NCBI RefSeq assembly: GCF_024346955.1
Contig: NZ_AP024883.1
Span: forward strand, 124,001 to 188,000
DNA length: 64,000 nucleotides
Reading direction: 5' to 3'
From: Vibrio mangrovi
GTDB lineage: Bacteria > Pseudomonadota > Gammaproteobacteria > Enterobacterales > Vibrionaceae
The notes beneath the pieces are model-generated. The model had not been told where the DNA came from and made no database searches. It saw only the letters and a list, made by a program, of their open reading frames with translations. Shown here in pieces: positions 1-8,649 of the stretch (positions are counted from its first letter, which is position 1; each line of letters begins with the position of its first letter). The position numbers and the translations under genes were made by a program.

Positions 1-518
1 CGTTTATCGGGATGAGCTGCTGGGCTCTGGATATGCCGTTTATGCGTCGTTACTCCCGGGAATACCTGTTACGTCATCCGGAAAAACGGGGACAGGATCT
101 GGCAACGACCCGGCGTTCATGCGCGAAATTTAAAAATATACCGACAACAGTCGTCAATTATGTTGAGGGCACGCGTTTTACGCCGGAGAAGCAGCGTAAA
201 ACTAAATCGGCCTATCGGCATCTGTTACAGCCGAAGTCCGGCGGTATTGCCTATACTCTGGCGGCGATGGGAGAGCAGTTCGAGAATATTATCGATGTGA
301 CTCTGGCTTATCCGGATAATCAGGATACGCCGTTCAAGGATATGCTGATGGGCAGAATGCAGCGGATTGTTGTGTGTGTCCGGGTGCTTCCGGTTGATGA
401 ACAGGTGACCGGAGACTACTTTAACGATAAACCATATAAGCGCCAGTTCCAGAAATGGCTGGGTGATGTCTGGGAACATAAAGATGCCGCATTGGATGAT
501 ATCTATAAATCTGAATGA
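1..518 (+). CDS. yihG: YihG-like acyltransferase, C-terminal part (5' end outside window)
   Basis: This is the C-terminal part of a membrane-associated 1-acyl-glycerol-3-phosphate acyltransferase-like protein of the YihG family. The frame is open to the first base of the window, so the amino-terminal membrane segment and the HxxxxD catalytic motif lie upstream. What remains includes the block CW-LDMPFM-RYSR-YLLRHPE-RG, then the NYVEGTRF motif, which corresponds to the NFVEGSRF substrate motif of the Escherichia coli protein, and the conserved end with DYxNDKxxKRxFQxWL. The E. coli neighbours dsbA and srkA follow here on the opposite strand, which supports the call. The precise substrate is not shown by the sequence. 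A hairpin terminator lies about 50 bases after the stop. Confidence 0.9.
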   Translation, partial: FIGMSCWALDMPFMRRYSREYLLRHPEKRGQDLATTRRSCAKFKNIPTTVVNYVEGTRFTPEKQRKTKSAYRHLLQPKSGGIAYTLAAMGEQFENIIDVTLAYPDNQDTPFKDMLMGRMQRIVVCVRVLPVDEQVTGDYFNDKPYKRQFQKWLGDVWEHKDAALDDIYKSE

Positions 519-569
519 GCGATGCTCTGATACCAATCGCAGTAATTATCGGATCATCGGGGATTGATG

Positions 570-605
570 AATAAGGGAACCAACGGCTCCCTTATTCGTT
601 CTTCT
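570..605 (+). terminator. Terminator after yihG
   Basis: The inverted repeat AATAAGGGA / TCCCTTATT (570-578 with 588-596) is followed by a T/C-rich tail. It lies between the convergent yihG and dsbA genes and may serve both. Confidence 0.6.
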
Positions 606-648
606 TTGTTCAGTCTGTGCCGGCTCATGCGGCCAACATATGAATGAC

Positions 649-1248
649 TTATTTTTTCAGCAGGAAGTTGACCAGTTCAAAATACTGTTCGACTGTAATG
701 TCATTCGGTGTCTGAATCAGATATTTATTATTGACGACAACCGCAGGAACGCCTGTCAGGCCACTTTCTTCGAATGTTTTATCAAAACGGCGGACCATTG
801 AATCTACGGCAAAGCTGTTAAAGGCATTATCAAAGGATTTTCCATCAACGCCTTCATCGGTAAAGATTTGTTTCAGAGCGGCATCGTTCTGAGGTGGGCG
901 TCTTTTGTTATGAATGCGATCAAACATCACTGGAACAATTTTGTCTTCAACATTGAGAGAGACCATTGTCGCGTAGGCTTTACTCATTGAGTGAGCCATG
1001 TTTCCTCCCATGAACGAAACATGGACACGTTGAAATTCAGTGCCAGCAGGTAATTGGGCTGCCAGTTTTTCAACAATCGGCTCAAAGGCATTACAGTGCG
1101 GGCAGTAGAAAGAGAAGAACTCCATAACTGTCGGTCTCTCTGAATGAGGCCGATCAAGTACTTTATAGTATTCACCTTCTTTAAATTGTGCGGCGTGAAT
1201 AGACAGACTGACGAGTAAAGTTGTTAATAAAGCAAAAAGCTTCTTCAT
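649..1248 (-). CDS. dsbA: Thiol:disulfide interchange protein DsbA
   Basis: This is the periplasmic oxidase that donates disulfide bonds to exported proteins and is re-oxidised by DsbB. The 199-residue protein has a signal peptide (MKKLF, hydrophobic core to about residue 17, likely cleavage after HA at 19), a thioredoxin fold and the CPHC active site at residues 49-52. The cis-proline loop TGVPAVVV lies near the C-terminus. The start was set at the MKK codon because it gives a normal signal peptide; an upstream in-frame start would add seven residues. The gene sits just downstream of srkA on the same strand, as in E. coli, where dsbA is partly transcribed from the srkA promoter. The 117-base gap here leaves room for its own promoter. 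Confidence 0.96.
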   Translation of the reverse strand: MKKLFALLTTLLVSLSIHAAQFKEGEYYKVLDRPHSERPTVMEFFSFYCPHCNAFEPIVEKLAAQLPAGTEFQRVHVSFMGGNMAHSMSKAYATMVSLNVEDKIVPVMFDRIHNKRRPPQNDAALKQIFTDEGVDGKSFDNAFNSFAVDSMVRRFDKTFEESGLTGVPAVVVNNKYLIQTPNDITVEQYFELVNFLLKK

Positions 1249-1365
1249 GATGAACTCCATTTGATTCAATTATTGTTTTATACCCAGGCCTTAAACCGCT
1301 GCCTTGCCTTCAGAACCAGATAGTTCCCGTTAAAATTGCATCTGAAGGTCATTCGGGTACAGGGG

Positions 1366-2352
1366 TTACCATTGAGGCACGAAAGAGAGCGGAGCTTCTT
1401 CCAGCGCTGAAATTTGTTCTTTCAGTGCCAATACCTGGCCTTCCCAATATTTGGGGTCATTAAACCAGGGGAAAGCAACCGGAAACGCAGGATCCTGCCA
1501 TCTCTTTGCCAACCATGCCATGTAATGTACCATGCGTAGACCACGCAACGGTTCAATTAGTTTCAATTCAGAAGGGTTAAAATCGCAAAATTCCTGATAA
1601 CCTTCAAGGACTGTATCAAGTTGCGCCAGCCGATCGGCGCGATCTCCGTTCAAAAGCATCCACAAATCCTGAATTGCCGGTCCGTTACGGGCGTCGTCCA
1701 GATCGACAAAAATGGGGCCGTCACGCCAGAGAATATTTCCCGGATGGCAGTCACCATGCAGGCGAATTACGTGGGTTTGCTCTGACCAGTTCCGTTCTAT
1801 AGAACGAATCAGTAAAGAGAGATCAGAGAAAAATGCCTGTTCAATATGTGATGGAATAAAGGCTGAATTCTCCAACAGTTTCTGAGGTTGATAGAGATAT
1901 TCGTCCAGACTGATGGTCGGACGATAGGTAAAAGGTTTTCGGGCACCAATCTGATGAATCCGTCCCATAAATCTTCCGACCCACTCTAATTGCTCGAAGT
2001 TGTCAATTTCGAACTGGCGTCCGCCTTCACTGAGAAACAACGCAAATCTGTATCCCTGATAATGGTGTAGAGTTGTCCCTGCCAGAATGACCGGGGCGGA
2101 AACGGGAACTTCTGATTCAGCCAGCTCCAGCGCAAATTGGTGTTCTTCTTCTATTTGCTCTGTTGTCCATCGCTCCGGGCGATAAAACTTCACCACATAA
2201 CGCTGACGGGATTCATCCGTAAATTGATAAACCCGGTTTTCATAACTGTTTAATGGCAGGAATCCGGATTCTGCGCGAATACCGACACTCTCCAGGGCAT
2301 ACCACATGAGATCGGGTGTCAGGGCGTCGAAGTGAAAGGTTGCTTGTGTCAT
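1366..2352 (-). CDS. srkA: Stress response serine/threonine kinase SrkA (YihE/RdoA)
   Basis: This is a cytosolic kinase of the APH/choline-kinase fold that counters stress-induced cell death in E. coli. The 328-residue protein matches SrkA along its length. It contains PLNSYENRVYQF near residues 34-44, VVKFYRPERW (53-62) carrying the probable ATP-binding lysine, the catalytic loop HGDCHPGN (199-206) and the metal-binding segment FVDLDDARNG (215-224). The start MTQATF was preferred over an upstream in-frame codon that would add 24 residues without similarity. It lies upstream of dsbA in the same direction, the conserved arrangement that ties it to envelope stress. Confidence 0.95.
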   Translation of the reverse strand: MTQATFHFDALTPDLMWYALESVGIRAESGFLPLNSYENRVYQFTDESRQRYVVKFYRPERWTTEQIEEEHQFALELAESEVPVSAPVILAGTTLHHYQGYRFALFLSEGGRQFEIDNFEQLEWVGRFMGRIHQIGARKPFTYRPTISLDEYLYQPQKLLENSAFIPSHIEQAFFSDLSLLIRSIERNWSEQTHVIRLHGDCHPGNILWRDGPIFVDLDDARNGPAIQDLWMLLNGDRADRLAQLDTVLEGYQEFCDFNPSELKLIEPLRGLRMVHYMAWLAKRWQDPAFPVAFPWFNDPKYWEGQVLALKEQISALEEAPLSFVPQW

Positions 2353-2478
2353 GATGAAAGCTTGCTTGGTTAACCGGTCTGTTGTGTATGGCAAGAGACT
2401 AACATTGATTCGCCATATCCCCAACAGACACGTTCGATATGATGGGATGCTCCTGATGCCCCGGAGATGAGTCGTCAG

Positions 2479-4383
2479 CTATAAACGGAATACATTGACG
2501 GACTGAGATAAATCAGCAGCGATTCCCGTTAGTTGCCGGGTTTTTTCAGCATTATCGTTTGAGGTTCCGGATGTCGTTCTTGCCAGATCATTGATTTCGA
2601 CAATACTGGTGTTGATTTCGGCAGAAACGTGAGTCTGCTGTTCTGCCGCTGTGGCTATCTGACTATTCATATCCTGAATAACGATGACGGATTCCCGAAT
2701 GGTTTCCAGCGCTTTGGTTGCATGTTGTGAGCGTTCTTCTGCATTTCTGGCATCTTCTGTATTGGATGTAATCAGTTGTACCGATTTTCTGGCCTCTTCC
2801 TGCAACCGTTCGATAACAGACTGAATTTGACCGGTACTTTCCCTAGTCCGGCTGGCCAGTCCCCGGACTTCATCTGCAACGACTGCAAATCCCCGGCCAC
2901 TTTCTCCGGCCCGGGCAGCCTCGATAGCGGCATTCAGTGCCAGCAGGTTGGTCTGTTCTGAAATTGTATTGATGACCTCAAGAATACTGCCGATATTAAT
3001 GGTTTCTTTTTCTAACTGACTTGTGGTGGCAACGAGTTGTTCCATTCCCTGAACCAGAACGGTGATATCCTGATTCATTTCTTTGACAATCTCTAGTCCT
3101 CGCTGAGAGTTTGCCGAAGCTTCTTCGGCGGCTGAAGAAGCATTCAGTGCATTCTGAGCGACTTCGTCGACAGTTACTGTCATCTCGTTCATGGCTGTTG
3201 AAGTTTGTTCCAACTGATTCATTTGCGACTGGGAGCTCTGATTTACACTTTGTGCTGAAGAAGATAATGTTTGTGAGACCTGAGCAATATCGGCAGCAGC
3301 ATCGTTAATGTTTGTCACGATGTTACGCAGGTTTGTCACCATCAACAGCACTGATTTGTAGATGCCAGTTGCATTTTCCTGAGTCGTCGGCTGACGCGAC
3401 AAGTCACCATGTGCAATCTGCTCAACAATATCGGAAATATGTTGTGGTTCTCCACCAATCGGTTGGTACATTAGTTTTATGACTAACCAATAAACAACAC
3501 CCAGAGACAGACACAGTAATATAATTGCTAATCCAATAGTCAGGTATAAATTATCTTCTGATGCCTGCTGAATATTATCCCAGGAATCCCATGACCAGAT
3601 AATCCAGTTCAGAGAGTCGATTTTTCTTTCTTCAACATAGTATTTATGACCATTGAACTCGTAAGAATGTGAACTTTGTTTTTGATCTTTATACTGTTTG
3701 TAAGACGGTCTTATTTCAAATAGATTTTTGCCAAGGTTTTCAGGTTTTTTGGCTGAGAAAATAAATCCGTCAGTCCGGCTGACAAAAATTTGATTGTTAT
3801 CGGAAAGTTTATCGACAAAGGCATTGACTGTATTTATTGAGAAGTTTGATGATATTACACCTGCAATTTTTCCATCTTTGTATATTGGGTTTGCCAGTGC
3901 AATTACTAAATTACCGGTATTACTTTGATAAGGCGTGGTAATGATGTTTTTTTCTCCGTTCATTCCCCGGACAAACCACTCACGTTGCAAAACCTTGGCA
4001 TTGAAGTCTGGAATAAACCCATTGTTACTGGTTGAGAAAGTTTCTCCGGATGGGAGTGCGATATAAGCATTTAAAGTATCAATCTTGGTAAAAAGATCCT
4101 GAAGGCTGGCTAAAAGTGCTTTCTGATCGGTTATCTGCCCATTCTCAATAGGGAGTGACTCTCCAACAATGTCAAGTATATTGAAGATTCTGGTTGTTTC
4201 CAGCTCAATAACCTGTGCAATTAAAGCCGCTTGAGTCCCGAGTTTTTCAGTATAGTTTTCTGTAGATGATGAACGGAAATTATAAAAACCAACAATTGAT
4301 ATCATTGTTATAATAATAACAAATAATCCCCCGATATAGGATATTAATTTAGCCTTCGCACTCACAGACTTTTCCTCATTCAA
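2479..4383 (-). CDS. Methyl-accepting chemotaxis protein with double-Cache sensor
   Basis: This is an inner-membrane chemoreceptor that passes periplasmic ligand signals to CheA/CheW. In its 634 residues there is a short cytoplasmic tail, TM1 at about 12-32, a periplasmic region of about 250 residues with double-Cache features, TM2 at about 281-304, a HAMP segment (GGEPQHISDIVEQIAHGDLS) and the signalling hairpin. The hairpin tip, EQTNLLALNAAIEAARAGE, is the canonical CheA-contact sequence. The Cache domain lacks the R-x-WY...D amino-acid-binding signature seen in the receptor at 26802; it reads REWF at the equivalent place. A different ligand is therefore likely. No C-terminal CheR-tethering pentapeptide is present. 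The gene appears to be transcribed alone. Confidence 0.95.
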   Translation of the reverse strand: MNEEKSVSAKAKLISYIGGLFVIIITMISIVGFYNFRSSSTENYTEKLGTQAALIAQVIELETTRIFNILDIVGESLPIENGQITDQKALLASLQDLFTKIDTLNAYIALPSGETFSTSNNGFIPDFNAKVLQREWFVRGMNGEKNIITTPYQSNTGNLVIALANPIYKDGKIAGVISSNFSINTVNAFVDKLSDNNQIFVSRTDGFIFSAKKPENLGKNLFEIRPSYKQYKDQKQSSHSYEFNGHKYYVEERKIDSLNWIIWSWDSWDNIQQASEDNLYLTIGLAIILLCLSLGVVYWLVIKLMYQPIGGEPQHISDIVEQIAHGDLSRQPTTQENATGIYKSVLLMVTNLRNIVTNINDAAADIAQVSQTLSSSAQSVNQSSQSQMNQLEQTSTAMNEMTVTVDEVAQNALNASSAAEEASANSQRGLEIVKEMNQDITVLVQGMEQLVATTSQLEKETINIGSILEVINTISEQTNLLALNAAIEAARAGESGRGFAVVADEVRGLASRTRESTGQIQSVIERLQEEARKSVQLITSNTEDARNAEERSQHATKALETIRESVIVIQDMNSQIATAAEQQTHVSAEINTSIVEINDLARTTSGTSNDNAEKTRQLTGIAADLSQSVNVFRL

Positions 4384-4693
4384 GAAAATATAAGAAGATG
4401 ATCAGAGTTCTGATCATATCATTGCTCTCTCATGATGCATTGAATAATTTCACTGGTTGGATATGCTATTTTTTAATGGACAATTTTATGAGAAGTATGT
4501 ATTTATTGTCTGTCGTGGGGGTAATTATTTATAAGCGTGGTGGATGTGATCTCTATATCATAAATGAGAGTGATAAAATCAGAATTTTTAATTTAATAAT
4601 GATTGTCAGGATATGTGTGTTCTTATTTAGAGTAAAAGCACAAATTTGTTTGTTTATATTTATGTAAACAAATTTGTGCTGATATATTCGTGA
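4384..4693. other. AT-rich intergenic region ending in a long palindrome
   Basis: These 310 bases separate a chemoreceptor gene and yihD, both on the minus strand. They are strongly AT-rich and should hold the chemoreceptor promoter. An open frame on the plus strand has no usable ribosome binding site and a low-complexity hydrophobic translation, so I do not call a gene. The palindrome at 4637-4677 is listed separately. Confidence 0.6.
4637..4677 (-). terminator. Palindrome downstream of yihD, probable terminator
   Basis: The 15-base arms AGCACAAATTTGTTT and AAACAAATTTGTGCT form a perfect inverted repeat around a short AT loop. It starts 17 bases after the yihD stop. It is AT-rich and has no clean T-run, so it may be a weak terminator or a protein-binding palindrome. 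Confidence 0.45.
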
Positions 4694-4960
4694 TTATTTA
4701 ATAATACCGCGAGCTTTTAATATGGCGGTTTTGAAATCATCTTCCTGATCTTTTTTCAGGCCGGGAATCATCTCATCTTTTTCCCGGTGACGCATTTTCA
4801 GGTGATAAATGAGAATATCATCACTCAGATTTGCTAATTCCCCCTGATAACCAGCTTCATTTGCCAGTTTGACCAGAAACTCGAGTAGGTTTAGATCAGA
4901 ATCTTTTTGCCATTCTGGCTCTAGTAATTCGATCAGTTCTTCGATGCGGTGGCATTTCAT
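4694..4960 (-). CDS. yihD: YihD family protein (DUF1040)
   Basis: This 88-residue cytosolic protein has no established function. It aligns nearly end to end with E. coli YihD: MKC-R--E-IELL-P-WQK at the start, LxDDILIYHLKMR in the middle and IPGLxKDxEDDFKTAxLxARGxIK at the end. The start at MKCHR has the upstream sequence GGAGAAAACG on the coding strand, and it matches the family start better than an in-frame codon 16 residues upstream. In E. coli yihD also lies close to srkA and dsbA. The strong conservation in small size suggests a real housekeeping role, but none can be read from the sequence. Confidence 0.92.
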   Translation of the reverse strand: MKCHRIEELIELLEPEWQKDSDLNLLEFLVKLANEAGYQGELANLSDDILIYHLKMRHREKDEMIPGLKKDQEDDFKTAILKARGIIK

Positions 4961-5041
4961 CGTTTTCTCCAATTGAGCATGTGCAGGAATCATCGGATAA
5001 AGTAACAAATTGAAAGCGGGAAACCAATGTGAAAAGACAAT

Positions 5042-5074
5042 AAAAAAGCGCAGCTCATTACTTTACTGCGCTTT
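5042..5074 (-). terminator. Rho-independent terminator of the 55-residue small gene
   Basis: The stem GCGCAG / CTGCGC (5048-5053 with 5066-5071), extended by A/T pairs, is followed on the minus strand by a run of six T. It begins 12 bases after the stop codon of the small gene at 5086-5253. Confidence 0.75.
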
Positions 5075-5085
5075 TACTTGTTGAC

Positions 5086-5253
5086 TTATGCTGCTTTAAC
5101 GTCGGCTGATGTGTCTGGTGCTTCATGAGCACGTTTTTCAGCCGGAGTCATTGCAGGAGCAACTTTTTTGGTCGGTTTAGAAGCAGCGAAGCTTGCTCGA
5201 CGACGTGATGCACTACCATGAGTGTGCGAAAACCTGACAGCTGTTGGGCGCAT
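5086..5253 (-). CDS. Small basic protein of 55 residues, unrecognised
   Basis: A short open frame begins MRPTAVRFSHTHG and ends ADVKAA. It is rich in Ala, Arg, Lys and Ser, with a basic middle (SRRRASFAASKPTKK) and a more acidic C-terminal part. It has no membrane segment, signal peptide or zinc motif. Two things support a real gene: it is closely followed by a strong factor-independent terminator in the right orientation, and about 330 bases of otherwise empty sequence upstream could hold its promoter. There is no strong Shine-Dalgarno; TTAGG lies about 8 bases before the ATG. I do not recognise the family. The composition could fit a nucleic-acid- or ribosome-associated protein, but that is only inference. 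Confidence 0.55.
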   Translation of the reverse strand: MRPTAVRFSHTHGSASRRRASFAASKPTKKVAPAMTPAEKRAHEAPDTSADVKAA

Positions 5254-5590
5254 ATATTTACCTAACGGTCAGACATTTCCTTTGCCATATCAATGGCCTA
5301 GAGTAGCTATTGAGTCAAGACTTCATCATCACTGCTGAAGGTGGGCTCATCTGGCGTAAGCCGTTCCGAATAGCTGTCTAGGAATTTCGTATGCATAACT
5401 TATACACACTTCGCTAAGCATAGCACCAACATATGAATTGATCGATAACCTTTTGTTCATAAAATGTCATAAAACTTAAATTATCGATTCGGGGAATTGA
5501 GTTATACCGGAATTCAGTATTACTATGGAATACTAAATTTATCTCATAATTAGATAATAAAGTTAATCGTAGAAAGCTGGAGAGGTGTGT
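5254..5590. other. Divergent intergenic region upstream of the small gene and the Spo0M-like gene
   Basis: This stretch of 337 bases lies between divergently oriented genes. The half next to the small gene is of mixed composition and contains a possible 11-codon leader frame on the minus strand (starting MSPPSAVMM). The half next to the Spo0M-like gene is AT-rich and probably carries its promoter. No convincing operator was seen. Confidence 0.5.
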
Positions 5591-6388
5591 ATGTCTTTCT
5601 TGAAGAAAACCCTCGCAAGTTTCGGAATCGGTGCGGCAAAAGTTGATTCTGTTTTGCAACAGGAGGTTCTGCAGCCAGGGCAGCAGGCCAATGTGACTAT
5701 TCATGTTTATGGTGGTGCTACAGAGCAGGAGATTGACAATATCTATGTACGGTTATATTGCCGTTATGTTGATGAGGAGCCTGTCGGAGACAGTCATGGA
5801 CATGAATCCCAGCAGCGTACAAAACGAGTCCATCGGAACTATGTTTTAGATCAGTGGATCTTGCCATATGCATTTACGATTCATTCGGGAGAAACCCGGG
5901 ATTTTCAGGTGGAATTGAATGTCCCATGGAATACTCCGATTACGATTGGTGACGCGAAGGTTTGGCTGGAAACCGGTCTGGATATCTCTCAGGCAGTCGA
6001 CCCGGCAGATAAAGATGAAATTACCGTCCGCCCAGAGCCGATGCTGGATGCTGTGTTCAGTGCTTTTGAATCTCAGGGATTTCGTATTCGTCAGGTTGAG
6101 TGCGAAGCGGCTGGCGGTTTTGAGCTGCCTTTTGTCCAGGAGTTTGAGTTTGTGCCGACAACCGGACCATATCATGGCCGTTGGCGTGAAGTTGAAGTCG
6201 TAGCCTATCGGACAGAAGAAGCTTTGGAGTTATGGTTTGAAATCGATCGTCATCAGCGAGGGATTGGTGGGATGCTTTCTCATCTGTTGGGAAGCGGTGA
6301 ACTGAAACGTCGCTTGAGCATTCCGGTGACGACTCCGGTTGATGAAGTGGCTTCACTTATGTTCGATTTTTTGGAACAAAGCACGTAA
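5591..6388 (+). CDS. Sporulation-control (Spo0M)-like protein
   Basis: This 265-residue protein resembles Bacillus Spo0M and its many proteobacterial relatives, which have an arrestin-like beta-sandwich fold and no settled biochemical function. The N-terminal part (MSFLKKTLASFGIGAAKVDSVL, then a Q-rich LQPGQQANVTIHVYGG) and the following beta-rich region with the VELNVPWNTPITIGDAKVWLETGLDI segment are typical. No signal peptide or membrane segment is present. The ATG at 5591 was chosen because GGAGAGG lies five bases upstream; a GTG two codons earlier is also in frame. It is followed by a hairpin terminator and then the hemolysin III gene, so the two are probably separate units. Confidence 0.85.
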   Translation: MSFLKKTLASFGIGAAKVDSVLQQEVLQPGQQANVTIHVYGGATEQEIDNIYVRLYCRYVDEEPVGDSHGHESQQRTKRVHRNYVLDQWILPYAFTIHSGETRDFQVELNVPWNTPITIGDAKVWLETGLDISQAVDPADKDEITVRPEPMLDAVFSAFESQGFRIRQVECEAAGGFELPFVQEFEFVPTTGPYHGRWREVEVVAYRTEEALELWFEIDRHQRGIGGMLSHLLGSGELKRRLSIPVTTPVDEVASLMFDFLEQST

Positions 6389-6393
6389 TATTC

Positions 6394-6417
6394 AGCTTAC
6401 ATGTGTAAGCTGTTTTG
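6394..6417 (+). terminator. Terminator after the Spo0M-like gene
   Basis: AGCTTACA / TGTAAGCT (6394-6401 with 6404-6411) forms an 8-bp stem followed by GTTTTGTG. It lies five bases after the stop codon. Confidence 0.6.
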
Positions 6418-6458
6418 TGTCATACTGGTTAGCGGATATCAACCATCAGGAGCTTAGC

Positions 6459-7109
6459 ATGACTTCTCTCAATCAGGGATATACGCTCAAAGAAGAGATA
6501 TGGAACGCTGTGACACATGGGGCGGGTCTGATTCTTGGTATTATCGGGCTGGTGATGTTATTGGTTAAAGCGACAGCGGGAGCTGATGATGCTTTGACGA
6601 TTACCAGTGTTGCGATTTACGGTGGAAGCCTCATTATGCTGTTTCTGGCTTCAACACTCTATCATGCCATTCCTGTTCAGCAGGCAAAACGGTGGCTGAA
6701 GACATTTGATCATTGTGCCATCTATCTGCTGATTGCCGGGAGTTATACACCTTTTCTTCTGGTCAGTCTGAGAACACCTTTAGCCATAGGCCTGATGATT
6801 GTCATCTGGTTGATCGCGTTGGTTGGTATTGTCATGAAAGTGGCATTTATCCACCGTTTTAAACGTCTGTCACTGGTGATTTATGTTGTGATGGGGTGGC
6901 TTTCGCTGGCGGTTATATATCAGTTAGCCATTCATCTGAATCTTGGTGGACTGACGTTGCTTGCTGCCGGAGGCATTATTTATACCTTAGGGGTTATTTT
7001 CTATGTGGCAAAAAGAATCCCGTATAATCACGCGATCTGGCATGGTTTTGTATTAAGTGGCTGTACCTGCCATTTCTTCTCTATTTATTACTACGTTTTG
7101 TCAAACTGA
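6459..7109 (+). CDS. trhA: Hemolysin III family membrane protein (TrhA/YqfA-like)
   Basis: This 216-residue integral inner-membrane protein of the PAQR/hemolysin III superfamily has seven predicted hydrophobic segments. Conserved features are EEIWNAVTHGAG near residues 12-23, the metal-binding S-x3-H of STLYHAIP, the FDHCAIYLLIAGSYTPF block and the C-terminal H-x3-H pattern in AIWHGFVLSGCTCHFFSIYYYV. Relatives have been linked to membrane-energetics control rather than true hemolysis. The start at 6459 has AGGAGC upstream; an earlier in-frame ATG overlaps the preceding gene and adds 40 unrelated residues. Confidence 0.9.
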   Translation: MTSLNQGYTLKEEIWNAVTHGAGLILGIIGLVMLLVKATAGADDALTITSVAIYGGSLIMLFLASTLYHAIPVQQAKRWLKTFDHCAIYLLIAGSYTPFLLVSLRTPLAIGLMIVIWLIALVGIVMKVAFIHRFKRLSLVIYVVMGWLSLAVIYQLAIHLNLGGLTLLAAGGIIYTLGVIFYVAKRIPYNHAIWHGFVLSGCTCHFFSIYYYVLSN

Positions 7110-7192
7110 ATGGTATCGAACCGAGTCGCATTGATTTGCTGCTGAAGGATAATAGTCTGTATTCCGGGGCGCTGAGATGTTGAAGTGATATC

Positions 7193-8638
7193 TTAGCGTC
7201 GCCAGAATGCGGGGAAAAACAGTACCAGAATCGTCAGAATTTCCAGTCTTCCCATCAACATACCGAAACTCAGAATCCATTTGGCCATGTCAGGCAGCGG
7301 AGCAAAGTTACCCGTCGGGCCAATAATATCTCCCATTCCCGGACCAACGTTTGAGACGGCGGTAATTGCACCGGAAATACTGGTAGTCGGGTCGAGTCCC
7401 ATGGCACTCAGGGCTCCGGCAATGATGATGATTGTGATAAGAAAAGTCAGTGCAAAGGCAACAACGGAGCGGATAATATCATCGTTTACCGGACGGTTAT
7501 TATACCGTTGGACAAATACACCTGAAGGATGGATCAGTTTCATCATCTGCCGGTTCAACAGTGTGATTGCGATTTGGAAACGAAAGACTTTGATACCGCC
7601 CGCAGTTGAACCTGAACAGGCGCCGGCCATCATTAAAAACGCAAATAAAGTGCTGGGAAGTGCTCCCCAGGCAGTAAAGTCATCCAGCCCATATCCGGTG
7701 GTCGTGACGACTGAAACAATGTTAAACATCGCAATTCGGATTGCATCAACAGCCGGATATCCGTTATGCAGAGTAAGCCACAGAGCAACGATGCTGCTGG
7801 CGGCAATAAAAAGATAGAAGAACCCGCGTACCTGAGCATCCCGGTATAGTTCGATTGGGTTTTTCTTACGCATTGCCGAGACAAAAAGTAAGAATGGCAA
7901 TCCGCCGAGAAACATAAATACAGTTGCAACCCAGTGAGCACCTTTAGAGAAGTGGTTCATTGAACCGTCGGATGTAGAGTATCCACCGGTAGACAGGGTT
8001 GTGAAAGAGTGATTGATGGCCTCAAATACAGTCATGCCGGTCATGACATAACCGATACAGCATAAAAGCGTCAGGATGAGGTAAACCACCACGATATTTT
8101 TGGCGACGGTTTTGGCCCGGGGACTGCTTTTATCTGACCAATCGGACGATTCAGTCTGGAAGAGTTTCATTCCCCCGACGTTCAGCATCGGCAGAACGGC
8201 AACCGCCATAACGATAAATCCGACTCCACCTAACCACTGAAGGATTGAGCGCCAGAGTAGAATACTCGGAGCCATATTATCCAGACCGCTCAGTACGGTT
8301 GAACCGGTTGTGGTGATACCGGACATGGTTTCAAAGTAGGCATCAGTAAAACTGATGTGGTTGATGAAAACAAAGGGAAGTGCGGCAAAAGCACTGGCAA
8401 CGGTCCAGACCAGACTGGTGATCAGAAACATATCCCGGACGTTGAGTTTAAAGTTTGCCGTACGGCCGAGTGTCAGAAAGATAAATGCTGCGGCATGGGT
8501 GATAATTACGGCCTGTCCGAAGTCCAGAAAGCCGGCTGTCCCGCTGACAAAAGATACAAATGTCGGGACGTACATGAACAGTGCCAGTTTGGAAAGAACC
8601 AGTCCCAGAACAAATAGAATCGATTTCAGATTCAGCAT
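7193..8638 (-). CDS. trkH: Trk potassium uptake protein TrkH
   Basis: TrkH is the membrane subunit of the low-affinity Trk K+ transporter, gated by the NAD/ATP-binding ring of TrkA. The 481-residue protein is polytopic and contains four pore-loop repeats with the expected glycines, such as TMSGITTTGSTVLSG, SFTTLSTGGYSTSDGS, NIVSVVTTTGYGLDD and AVSNVGPGMG. It ends with the usual LxILVLFFPAFWRR. The gene lies 11 bases downstream of trkA on the same strand, so the partners are co-expressed at the end of the def-fmt-rsmB-trkA-trkH run. Confidence 0.97.
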   Translation of the reverse strand: MLNLKSILFVLGLVLSKLALFMYVPTFVSFVSGTAGFLDFGQAVIITHAAAFIFLTLGRTANFKLNVRDMFLITSLVWTVASAFAALPFVFINHISFTDAYFETMSGITTTGSTVLSGLDNMAPSILLWRSILQWLGGVGFIVMAVAVLPMLNVGGMKLFQTESSDWSDKSSPRAKTVAKNIVVVYLILTLLCCIGYVMTGMTVFEAINHSFTTLSTGGYSTSDGSMNHFSKGAHWVATVFMFLGGLPFLLFVSAMRKKNPIELYRDAQVRGFFYLFIAASSIVALWLTLHNGYPAVDAIRIAMFNIVSVVTTTGYGLDDFTAWGALPSTLFAFLMMAGACSGSTAGGIKVFRFQIAITLLNRQMMKLIHPSGVFVQRYNNRPVNDDIIRSVVAFALTFLITIIIIAGALSAMGLDPTTSISGAITAVSNVGPGMGDIIGPTGNFAPLPDMAKWILSFGMLMGRLEILTILVLFFPAFWRR

Positions 8639-8649
8639 GATAATGATCG

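Noticed and set aside
4398..4667. Plus-strand frame of 89 codons upstream of yihD
   Set aside because: It is AT-rich, low in complexity, lacks a ribosome binding site and ends in the palindrome. It fits non-coding sequence.
7281..7817. Long plus-strand frame opposite trkH
   Set aside because: It is a shadow of trkH, with no ribosome binding site and no recognisable protein.
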